Source of the DNA: Drosophila miranda
Lineage: Eukaryota; Arthropoda; Insecta; Diptera; Drosophilidae
Direction: 5' to 3'
NCBI RefSeq assembly: GCF_003369915.1
Contig: NC_046675.1
Location: forward strand, 3,224,001-3,288,000
DNA length: 64,000 bases
Both the position numbers and the translations under genes were made by a program. A model generated the notes under the pieces. That model ran no database searches, was not told the origin of the DNA, and saw only the letters and a program-made list of their open reading frames with translations. Positions 49,651 through 59,599 of this stretch are shown piece by piece (the first letter of the stretch is position 1; each line of letters starts with the position of its first letter).

Positions 49651-52600
49651 ATGAGTCTTACATCCGCCGCGGGGATAATATCCCTACTCGATGAACCGAT
49701 GCCAGATCTTAAGGTATTTGCCCTGAAGAAGCTGGACAACATTGTGGAGGAGTTTTGGCCGGAAATATCCGAGTCCATAGAGAAAATTGAGATGCTCCAT
49801 GAGGACAGAGGTTTTCCGGAAAACAAACTGGCTGGCATGGTTGCCTCCAAGGTATTCTATCACTTGGGATCATTCGAGGATGCCCTCACTTATGCGCTGG
49901 GCGCTGGAGATCTGTTCGATGTGAATGCGCGAAACGAATACACGGAGACAATCATTGCCAAGTGCATTGATTTCTACATTGCCCAACGCGTCCAGTTCAT
50001 TGAGAGCCCCAAGGAGGCCACCGCTGTAGATGAGCGCCTCGAGGGCATTGTGAATCGCATGATACAGCGCTGCCTGGACGACAACCAGTTCAGACAGGCT
50101 CTGGGCATTGCGCTGGAGACCCGCCGCATGGACATCTTTACGGTGGCCATCATGAAGTCTGACGACGTACGTGGCATGCTGGCCTATGCCTACAATGTGA
50201 CAATGTCCCTGATACAGAATCGCGGCTTCCGCAACGAAGTACTGCGCTGTTTGGTCGGCCTTTATAAGGACCTGGGCGTGCCCGATTATGTCAACATGTG
50301 CCAGTGCTTGATATTCCTCGAGGATCCTCTGGCCGTAGCAGAGATGCTAGACGCTCTGACAAGATCCGTTGTGGAGACAAACAATCTGATGGCCTATCAG
50401 ATTGCATTTGATCTGTACGAGTCGGCCACCCAAGAGTTTCTGGGCAACGTACTGCAGGCTCTCAAGGATACAGCACCGCTACCCACAGCCCTGCCCAGCA
50501 CATTCAAGCCCCAGGGGACTAGCTCTGGCGATGCGGCGGCCAAGTCTGACGAAGATAAGGCCAAACCGGACGAAGATATTACGGAAGAAAAAGAACGTAA
50601 GTCTTGGACTCTAAAATATAGCATTTCGGTTGAATAAATTAAATTTTTTACGTATCTAGCCGAGCCCAAGGTCGAGCGCACAATCGATTCCTTGAACGAA
50701 GTGGAGAAACTGCATCAGAACAATATTGAGAAGCTGATTTCCATTCTCTCCGGCGAGATCTCAATTGATCTGCAGCTGCAGTTCCTTATTCGCAGCAATC
50801 ATGCCGATTTACAGGTGCTGCGCGGCACCAAGGAGGCTGTGCGCGTGTCCATCTGCCACACGGCCACAGTCATCGCCAATGCCTTCATGCACAGCGGCAC
50901 AACCTCAGATCAATTCCTGCGCGACAACTTGGATTGGTTGGCGAGGGCGACCAACTGGGCCAAATTAACGGCCACCGCTTCGCTGGGAGTCATCCATCGG
51001 GGACACGAGAAGGATTCGCTGGCGCTGATGCAGAGCTACTTGCCCAAAGAGGCGGGTCCCAGTTCTGGCTACTCTGAGGGCGGCGCCCTCTATGCTCTGG
51101 GCCTCATACATGCCAATCACGGAGCCAATATCATTGACTACTTGTTGCAGCAGCTGAAGGATGCCCAGAACGAGAATGTGCGTCACGGCGGCTGCCTGGG
51201 CCTCGGTCTGGCTGGTATGGGAACCCACCGACAGGATCTGTACGAGCAGTTGAAGTTTAATTTGTATCAGGATGATGCTGTTACCGGCGAGGCGGCGGGC
51301 ATTGCCATGGGCATGGTTATGCTGGGCTCCAAGAACGCTCAGGCCATCGAGGATATGGTGTCGTATGCGCAGGAAACGCAGCACGAGAAGATCCTTCGGG
51401 GTCTGGCTGTCGGCATATCGCTTACCATGTTCTCTCGCCTTGAGGAGGCCGATCCCCTCGTCACCAGTCTTTCCACCGACAAGGATCCCGTCCTGCGTCG
51501 CTCCGGCATGTACACCCTGGCCATGGCATACAACGGAACCGGGAGCAACAAAGCCATCCGCAAACTCCTGCACGTGGCCGTCTCCGATGTCAACGATGAT
51601 GTCCGACGGGCTGCCGTCACCGCCATTGGCTTCATACTGTTCCGCACACCGGAACAGTGCCCTTCGGTGGTCAGCCTGCTGGCCGAGTCCTACAACCCGC
51701 ACGTACGCTACGGAGCAGCGATGGCCTTGGGCATTGCCTGCGCCGGCACTGGACTGCGCGAAGCCATTGCTTTGCTGGAGCCGATGGTCAAATTCGATCC
51801 CGTGAACTTTGTGCGCCAGGGAGCATTGATTGCCTCGGCCATGATCCTGATACAGCACACGGACCAGAGCTGCCCCAAGACCACCTTCTTCCGCCAGCTG
51901 TATGCGGAGGTCATTAGCAACAAACACGAGGATGTAATGGCCAAATACGGCGCTATCTTGGCACAAGGTGAGTTCCCCCCTTTTGTGGGATTGTAAAACA
52001 TGACAAATAATCGCTTTGCCCCATTGCTAGGTATCATTGATGCCGGCGGACGGAACGCCACGCTCTCGCTGCAATCACGGACCGGACACACCAATCTGCA
52101 GGCTGTCGTCGGAATGCTGGCCTTCACTCAGTACTGGTACTGGTTCCCCCTGGCTCACACTCTGTCGCTGGCCTTCACGCCGACGTGTGTGATTGGTCTG
52201 AACTCGGACCTGAAGATGCCCAAAATGGAGTTCAAGTCGGCTGCCAAGCCATCGCTGTACGCCTACCCTGCCCCGCTGGAGGAGAAGAAGAGCGAGGAGC
52301 GAGAGAAGGTGGCAACGGCAGTGCTCTCGATTGCCGCCAGACAGAAGCGTCGCGAGAATGCCGACAAGAAGGAAGACGACAAAATGGACGTGGATGAGGA
52401 CAGCAAGGAGGGTGCGACTCCAGCCAAGAAGGATGATGAGAAGGCCGAGCCGGCGGCCAAGTCGGATGAGAAGGCAGCGGAGGAGAAACCCAAGAAGAAG
52501 GACGAGAAGGAGAAGGAAAAGAAAAAGGAGGATGAGAAGGAGAAGGACAAAGAAGCGGCCGGCACAAGCGCTGACAAAGAGAAGGACAAGAAAGATGAGA

Positions 52601-52869
52601 AGAAGGAAAAGAAAGAGCCGGAACCGAATTTCGAAATCCTCCAGAATCCCGCACGCGTCCTGCGTCAACAGTTGAAGGTCCTGAGCGTCATCGACAACCA
52701 GACCTACGAGCCCCTCAAGGAGGTCACCATTGGCGGCATCATTGTATTCCAGCACAGCGGCAAGGTTGAGGAACAGGAACTCGTCGAACCCGTGGCCGCC
52801 TTCGGTCCAATGAACGATGAGGAGAAGGAGCCCGAGCCACCAGAGCCCTTCGAATACATTGAAGACTAA
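49651..52869 (+). CDS. Rpn2: Rpn2, 26S proteasome regulatory base subunit (PSMD1/S1)
   Basis: Three exons (49651-50596, 50660-51967, 52031-52869) give 1030 residues, close to the family length. Rpn2 is the large non-ATPase scaffold of the 19S base that anchors the ubiquitin receptor Rpn13 and contacts the ATPase ring; it acts in cytosol and nucleus. The N-terminal rod starts [20 protein letters not shown]. The proteasome/cyclosome repeat toroid (about 400-770) shows the repeated Gxx[40 protein letters not shown] pattern. A long KEKE-type charged stretch (about 850-930) precedes the conserved C-terminal domain ending EPFEYIED. The start codon was chosen by family; an in-frame upstream ATG at 49579 lies in the probable leader. 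AATAAA at 52995 closes the gene. Nothing is missing. Confidence 0.97.
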
Positions 52870-52994
52870 ATGGGCATGTTGTTCGTCATTATCTAAGTAT
52901 ATTTGTTCTGAATTTTCAGTTTTGGCAAAAGTGTCACGATATCTACTAAACACAAACAATTGCATACGCCGATTTAACGCTAATCCCTAATTAT

Positions 52995-53005
52995 AATAAA
53001 ATAAA
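52995..53005 (+). terminator. Rpn2: poly(A) signals of Rpn2
   Basis: Two overlapping AATAAA hexamers about 130 nt after the stop codon. Confidence 0.6.
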
Positions 53006-54510
53006 TGGTTCATCTTCTATGATGTAAAGAACGTGCTTTGCTTGGTTTTTGAATCGTAAACATAGGGCAATTATTAGAAATAATTAGAACATTTTGCGGT
53101 CGAATCAAGTAAAAAAACGGGGAACGTTGTGAGTTGCTGCGGAGACCGCAAAATTTATACATTGAGCGACAATGTGTGCGTGCGGGAGAGACAGAAAACG
53201 TGTCTGAACATGTCGTCGGGCGCTGCGTAGCCACTGCAAATTATTTTTTCCTTTTGGCTTTAAAAATTATCCAATCTGATCCTGATTCAGCAATCTCATA
53301 GATACGGTCATTCTCTATGATTGTGCGTTTTTACTTTTCTCGTATCTTTAATATTGTGGATGCCACAGATTTTCATCCTTTGTGGGGGGCGGAAGGGGGT
53401 GGGGCGAAATTTTGAAATATACGTTTAATAGTGACATATTACAGAAGTTTGGATGCAAAATGTCGTTGCTCTAGCTCTTATAGTCTTTGAGCACTAGTCG
53501 CTCATAGGGACGGACTGACGGACGGACGGACAGGGCTCAATGGACTCGGCTATTGATGCTGATCTTAATGGGGTCGGAAACGATTCCTTCTGGACGTGAT
53601 ACATTTTGAGTATCGGGTATAAAAAAAAACCGATGAACAGTTGACGAGAGTCGAGTTCGAAAATTCGAACTTTGTGCGAAGCAACAGCAAAACGCGTCAG
53701 TGACCAAAAGCCAAGCCATGCGAGAGAAGAGCACAACTAATAGAACTGAGCATTTGGCGGGATGACAGTTTATTCAAATAATTGTATATTTCAAATGTAC
53801 ACATATTTGAGTTTAAAAAATGCAGTAACAGTAGCCTTAAATGCGGGAAATGATTGGGATGAGGCGAAAAAACATCTAAAATAAAGTGTTAGTCACATGA
53901 GAGCTTTACGGTCCTGTTTTTATGTCAGACCCTTTGATCCCTGCTATTGTGAATGAAAGCTTTCGGCAAAAGCTCTTTCATAACATTCTCCTGTTCCGTT
54001 GTGCTCGCTCTCGTCCTCCCACCCTTCCTTTTTCGCACACACACAACTCATGTTTTGTTGCTGGAGTTTATCATTGTCCTCTTTGGGTTTGCGTTTTCTT
54101 TTGCTTTCGCTTTCGCACTCGCTTATTTAGTTCAGTGTGTTCCGTCGTTCAGTTGCGTCCTGCGTCCTGGCATATCCTGTCGCTATAGCTGTGTGTGCTG
54201 TCGCTTAGCGTTCTCCTCTCGTGGCTTTTGAGTGCATTTCAGCGGCTGCAAACAACAACAGAAGTTTGCCAAAACAAAATTTGCATAATTCCGAAGAATT
54301 TAGTGGATGGTGATTAGTGAAACGCGGCCCGATATAGAGAGTCCGATCCGATCCAAGAGCGGAAACAGTAAACTCTTGTCAATTTCGTGGTGGTTTAAGC
54401 CGCTTTTAGTGAACCGGCTCGGATCACAGAAACATTTGTACTCGTCCACCTGGTGTGCGTTGGCACTGAACGGCTTCAAAATTAACTACTCAAAGTATCA
54501 CCACAACGCT
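53006..54510. other. intergenic DNA between Rpn2 and GstZ2
   Basis: Apart from the DINE-1-like remnant no gene is seen. The right part, from about 54.2 kb, probably holds the distal GstZ2 promoter and leader. Confidence 0.5.
53345..53630 (-). mobile_element. degenerate DINE-1/INE-1-like (Helitron-like) remnant
   Basis: Phrases typical of this abundant Drosophila element family are recognisable: GTGGGGCGAAATTTTGAAA, GTTGCTCTAGCTCTTATAGT, tandem GACGGAC, ACTCGGCTATTGATGCTGAT, GGGGTCGGAAACGATTCCTT and a terminal GAGTATCGGGTATA. On the complement this begins TATACCCGATACTC, like the DINE-1 end. No transposase is encoded and the copy is truncated. Recognition is from memory of the family, not a search. 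Confidence 0.75.
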
Positions 54511-56990
54511 ATGTCCCTATCGGCCATAGCAAAGGTAAGCACAAATCGGAGTTCCCAGCGCCATTGGATTGGCGCCTTGTTTGGCAGAGAAATCCATTAC
54601 CCGAATTGTCACTCATACCCCCCACGCGGGCGACATAGGCAATCTCTGACTTCAGTCGTTACTGGGGGTGGGTGGGGGGCTTGGGTTGGCTCATACCTTG
54701 ATTTTGTGCTCGGATCGGGCATGCGCAGACTTGCAGAGTTGGACAGCTCCCTCGCGTACACACTGCGAAAGTTTCGGCGGATAGGGTTGCCAGGCGGCCA
54801 ACATGGCCGTGTGCAGGCACAACATGGATTACTTACTGCGAGGACTCGACAACCCAATGGCGAGGCTTTTAACTCAAACTCCGGACTCCAGGAATGGCGG
54901 GCACTCGGCAATCAACCCCTAAAAAGCACACCCTCTCTGCGGACAAGCGCCGGACGGGCAGACCGACAAAGCTGCTCAACGAAACTTCTGAGCCAAATAT
55001 CCTCTCGTGCTTGGCTGCTTGTGCTTCCTCTTGCTCCCCTTGGTGTCCTTGGCGCGTTTCTGCCGCGGCTGGCTTTCGCCTCGCCTCGCCTCGCTTCGGT
55101 TCGCATCGTAACGTTCGACGAGGACGAGGACAAGGACCAGGACAACGTCAACTTGATTAAGGTTAATGCCCCTATCCGACCTTGGGGTGCGACATACTTC
55201 GGGACTCGGCGGTGCCGGCCTCGGTTCGGGCCCGGCCTACTCTGTGGCTATTGCCACTGCTGCTGGCTGTCTCTCGCGATTTGACTGCTGCTGCTGTCCG
55301 ACGCTTTCGGCTTTACTTTCTCATGGGTTCATTGAACTTTTAGGGAACTTATTATGCTTTCCGTGCACACATACACACACCCATTATTCATGTGTGTGAG
55401 TGGGTGGGTGGGCGTAGGGTAGGCCGTCGTCGATAGGCCCTGTTGGGTTGATTGGCCAGCAGCAGCCATCCGGCGGCCGCGCTGTATGTATATCATTTTA
55501 GGGCTCGTCCTCGTCCGCGGCCATTGCCACTTTTCACTGTTCTGTTCCGTTCGCAGCACAGCGTGTTCGTCATTCGGAGTTCACTGTTGCTCTGCAGCTG
55601 TTGTCGGGTGCTATTTTTGGTGCAAGACGAACTTGACTCTGTGCTGTGCCGTGCCGTGCCGCGCCGCTCCGTGCTCTGGCTGTGTGCTGTGTGCTGTGTG
55701 CTCTGTGCTGTACTGTGCTTTTGTTGCCCCATCACATCAGTCTGTCTCTAGCGTTGCTCCTGTCTGCAGCATTTCGCCGCTTACAATACGATGAATCATG
55801 TGGGTATACCTATGCGAAAAAAAGAAAAAAATGTGTTAAACTGTGCTTACAAATCGATAAGTGTGTTTAATTGAAAGTAGAGTAGATCTCGTTCCGATTT
55901 AACTCCGCAGCCTAATCAATGAGTAAACAAAGGCATAAATAGCGCCGAGTGGCATTTAATGCAAATGATTAAACCAGTTTGACTAGATGGATAATATTGA
56001 AAATAGTTGTGCCGTTTGTGCTGTTTGTGCCCCCAACACGTTATCAGTGGCAACCTGTTCTGTTCTTTTCTGCCCTGGGCTCGCTCTCTGTGTTTAAATT
56101 AGAATTTATGTAGATTTCGTAATAGAATTTGTGGGGCTGGGCCGGACAGTCGGCGTCCGGCACAGCAAGCGAAAAGAAGGTTTTTGTGACAAAATGTCTA
56201 CTAATGCTACCAATGTTTCCTCCTCCGACGCACAGCCAATACTCTACTCGTATTGGCGCAGCTCGTGCTCCTGGCGCGTGCGCATTGCGATGAATCTCAA
56301 GGAGATACCCTACGACATCAAGCCGATCAGCCTGATCAAGTCCGGTGGAGAGCAGCATTGCAACGAGTATCGCGAGGTCAATCCCATGGAGCAGGTTCCG
56401 GCCCTACAGATCGGTGAGTGCTCTTAAGTCGTGCCAATTTATACTACTTCCGTGTACAACACACCCCCTAGATGGACACACCCTCATCGAATCGGTGGCC
56501 ATTATGCACTACCTCGAGGAGACGCGTCCCCAGCGACCCCTACTGCCACAGGACGTCCACAAGCGGGCCAAGGTGCGCGAAATCGTGGAGATCATCTGCT
56601 CGGGCATCCAGCCGCTGCAGAATCTGATTGTCCTGATACACGTGGGCGAGGAGAAGAAGAAGGAGTGGGCCCAGCACTGGATAACACGTGGTTTCAGGGC
56701 GGTGGAGAAGGCCCTCTCCACCTCCGCCGGAAAGTACTGTGTGGGGGATGAGATCTCGATGGCTGACTGCTGCCTCGTACCGCAGGTGTTCAACGCCAGA
56801 AGGTGAGACTATCCACTGACAGATTAACAGAGATGAAATGCCTATCCCATTTTTACCCAGATTCCATGTGGACTTACGCCCGTATCCCATTATTCTGCGC
56901 ATCGATCGCGAGCTGGAGAGCAATCCGGCCTTTCGGGCAGCCCACCCCTCGAATCAACCGGACTGTCCGCCGGAGCTGCCCAATAAATAG
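54511..56990 (+). CDS. GstZ2: GstZ2, zeta-class glutathione transferase / maleylacetoacetate isomerase
   Basis: The main form uses exons 56194-56413, 56472-56802 and 56861-56990 (226 residues, starting [14 protein letters not shown]). A second form probably starts at ATG 54511 (MSLSAIAK, donor GTAAGC at 54535) and splices in phase to an internal acceptor before 56236, giving 220 residues. The N-terminal thioredoxin-fold domain has the zeta signature [10 protein letters not shown] at the glutathione site and [11 protein letters not shown]. The helical C-terminal domain contains [19 protein letters not shown], the family's N-capping region. Zeta enzymes isomerise maleylacetoacetate to fumarylacetoacetate in tyrosine breakdown and act on alpha-haloacids. 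It is tandem with GstZ1, and exons 2 and 3 have the same lengths. A possible longer N terminus is open in frame from 54307. Confidence 0.93.
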
Positions 56991-57369
56991 AATTTTCCGA
57001 CGACAACTGCAAAGCGCCGTAAAACGAAAAAGTGAATTGCAGTTCGTGACCGAAACAAACAAACACACAAGACAAACTCCACACACAGAAATCAGATAAG
57101 TGAGCAGGAACATGGACGGGAACGTGGACAGGAACGGAGGACGGACGACGGAGTTGGTGCCGAGGAGCTGGCGAGGATTCCATTAAGCATAAACAGTCGG
57201 ATGTGATTTAAAAATTTGCTAACAGCATTTGAAATATGCATAAATGCATAAAAATACTATCGATAACATAACGAAATTCCAGCACGAAATTCAAAAACTT
57301 CAAAATTCCAAAAAATTCTCAAGAAAGAACGAAGCAAAAACAAGAAAAACAAAAAAAGAACGAAAGAGT

Positions 57370-57375
57370 AATAAA
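57370..57375 (+). terminator. GstZ2: candidate poly(A) signal of GstZ2
   Basis: AATAAA 380 nt after the stop. Further AATAAA motifs near 58210 could serve a longer form. The interval to GstZ1 (56991-58616) holds no other coding sequence, but has a DRE box (TATCGATA) at 57259. Confidence 0.4.
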
Positions 57376-58498
57376 TTCCATAATTTCCCTTAGTTTGTCA
57401 ATGTGAACATGATCTAAAAGATGAACTCATATACATATTAAATGTAACTTATTTTTATGCATTTTATTTAGGCTAACAAAAACTTAACAAATTCAAGGAA
57501 CACTCATGACGAAAAGCAAAATTCAATTCAGGGATCTAAAACGAAAAACCAAAACAAAAAATATGAATACTATCGAGGATACAAAGATATATATACATAT
57601 ACATATACGTATAAGTACTTCATGTCAAAGTTGGGCATACGCTAGACAAAACGTTCACAAAGTACAAAACTTCAGTCAAGAATTAAGTAAACTATACCAA
57701 CAGACAAAACTATATGTTAAATCGAATAACTCATAAGTAATATACGAGAATCCATCGATCGATCCATCGATCGGTCAGTGTTGGGTCAACTATTTTATGG
57801 CTCCAAGTGGTCCCGCAAATGCATAATTAACTAACTAAAGTATTTCTCTCAACTCCACTCAATGCACATAGACGAATGACAAAGCCAACAAATTAGGTGC
57901 ACAGTATTTTTAATAGAAAGTCGATGTAAGCTATAGGGTGAGAATCTGTTCATAAACCCGTGTACGAGTAGCTGTAAGCCTGCCAATGCCAAGTACTGCT
58001 GCATGACGGTACAATGCAAGAGCCGAAGGACGAAGGACATTAGTCACATCATACAAATATACATACATACAAAATATATATAAAAACTTATATAAAAAGA
58101 GCTGCGCATTTTCGCATACCAAACCAAAAGCAAACCAAATTGAAATCGAACAAAACCAACAAACTAATATTCATAATTTCCGAAATATTGTAACAGTTCC
58201 ATATACTATTAATAAATAAACTTCAAACTAAACTAAGCTAAAGCTATAAGTTTCTGATTATGTTGTGGCTCCCAAAAATCGCTGTGGTTGGATCACTGGC
58301 ATTATAGGGCATCACCAGATCAAGTAAAATGCGATACGCAAAGGTGAACATATAGTAAATGGTCAAAGTTTCTCTCGCTCTTAATTTATAAATAGATTTA
58401 TTTAAATAACACACAGGTAATTACACGTAAATCTACACGTAAATACCTGACGATGAAATTGGCTTACAAAAAAATACCAACGACAGTTTCAATCGATC

Positions 58499-58506
58499 TA
58501 TCGATA
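58499..58506. promoter_or_regulatory. GstZ1: DRE box in the GstZ1 promoter
   Basis: Perfect TATCGATA 110 nt upstream of the GstZ1 ATG, preceded by AATCGATC; a likely DREF site in a TATA-less promoter. Confidence 0.5.
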
Positions 58507-58616
58507 TTCGTAGTTACCTGAAAGCTCATAATCTATAAAAAAAAGTAAACAAGAGATAAGAGATAAGAGATCAATTATATTAGCTCTACAAGCAGATAAT
58601 ATTCAATCCAGTTGCA

Positions 58617-59511
58617 ATGACAGCGCTGAGATTATTGGCCCACAAGGGTTTGCAACGTGTTCAGTTCTTTAGGCCACCACTTAGTGCTAGTATTGCTTCC
58701 AGCTCTGTGCCCAAGATGGAGACAACCGTTGCGGACGAACCCCGACTCATACTCTACGCCACTTGGTTAAGCTCGTGCTCCTGGCGTGTTCGCATTGCGT
58801 TGACCCTCAAACAGATCCCCTATGATGTCCAAGCAACCAGTTTACTCCAGGTCGGCGAAGATCATGCCTATACCGACAAGTATCGTGAAGTGAATCCCAT
58901 GCAGACAGTTCCATCGCTTCAAATCGGTGAGTATTGCCTTCATGATTGTAGTGCGGAAGGCCGGTCTAATGTTGAAATGTCTACAGATGGACACTCTTTG
59001 TGCGACTCGGTGGCTATTATGCACTACCTGGAGGAGACGCGGCCTAAGATCCCATTGCTGCCACAGGATGTCATGAAACGCGCCAAGGTCCGTGAGATCG
59101 TAGAGCTCATTTGCTCGGCCATTCAGCCCCTGCAGAATCGCTTGGTCCTGGAGCATGTGGGCAAGGAGAAAAGCCTCGTGTGGGCACAGCATTGGATAGC
59201 TCGCGGATTTCAGGGCCTCGATCGCGTGCTCGCCGGATCCGCTGGAAAGTATTGTGTGGGCGATGAACTATCCATGGCGGATGTATGCCTCGTGCCGCAG
59301 GTCTTCAATGCCCGAATGTGAAGAAACACCCAAATCGGTTAATTTTTCAGTTAAGTACTTCCATTGTATTCTCTCTTGCAGGTACAAAGTGGACCTGAGC
59401 CCATACCCGAACATCGTTCGCCTGGATCATAAGCTACAGAGCCTGCCAGCCTTCAAAAGCAGCCATCCTCATCAACAGCCCGACTGTCCACCGAAATTTG
59501 CTGGCAAATAG
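58617..59511 (+). CDS. GstZ1: GstZ1, zeta-class glutathione transferase / maleylacetoacetate isomerase with N-terminal extension
   Basis: Exons 58617-58926, 58987-59317 and 59382-59511 give 256 residues; the last two exons have the same lengths as in GstZ2. The zeta signature is [10 protein letters not shown], and the C-terminal domain carries [19 protein letters not shown]. The first about 33 residues (MTALRLLAHKGLQRVQFFRP, then a Ser/Ala-rich stretch) are Arg-rich without acidic residues. This resembles a mitochondrial presequence, and an internal Met (PKMETTV) would give a cytosolic form (inference). Expected reaction: glutathione-dependent isomerisation of maleylacetoacetate in phenylalanine/tyrosine catabolism. 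The first intron is 60 nt, in frame and free of stops, so intron retention would add 20 residues. AATAAA at 59565 ends the transcript. Confidence 0.94.
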
Positions 59512-59564
59512 GAAAAGACTAATAGGAATATCAACATTCTAATCGCATTTATATTCAATATTTA

Positions 59565-59570
59565 AATAAA
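59565..59570 (+). terminator. GstZ1: poly(A) signal of GstZ1
   Basis: AATAAA 54 nt after the stop codon. Confidence 0.6.
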
Positions 59571-59599
59571 CAAAAAGAAGAAAGAGAAACTTCAGTTTA

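Noticed and set aside
50965..51966. 333-codon minus-strand frame
   Set aside because: Antisense shadow of the Rpn2 second exon, caused by its codon bias.
52075..52965. 296-codon minus-strand frame rich in Leu/Phe
   Set aside because: Antisense of the Rpn2 KEKE region; the hydrophobic look is the complement of Lys/Glu codons.
54535..55284. Continuation of the MSLSAIAK frame to 325 residues
   Set aside because: It reads through a good donor (GTAAGC) into intron-like, GC-rich repetitive sequence with no domain similarity.
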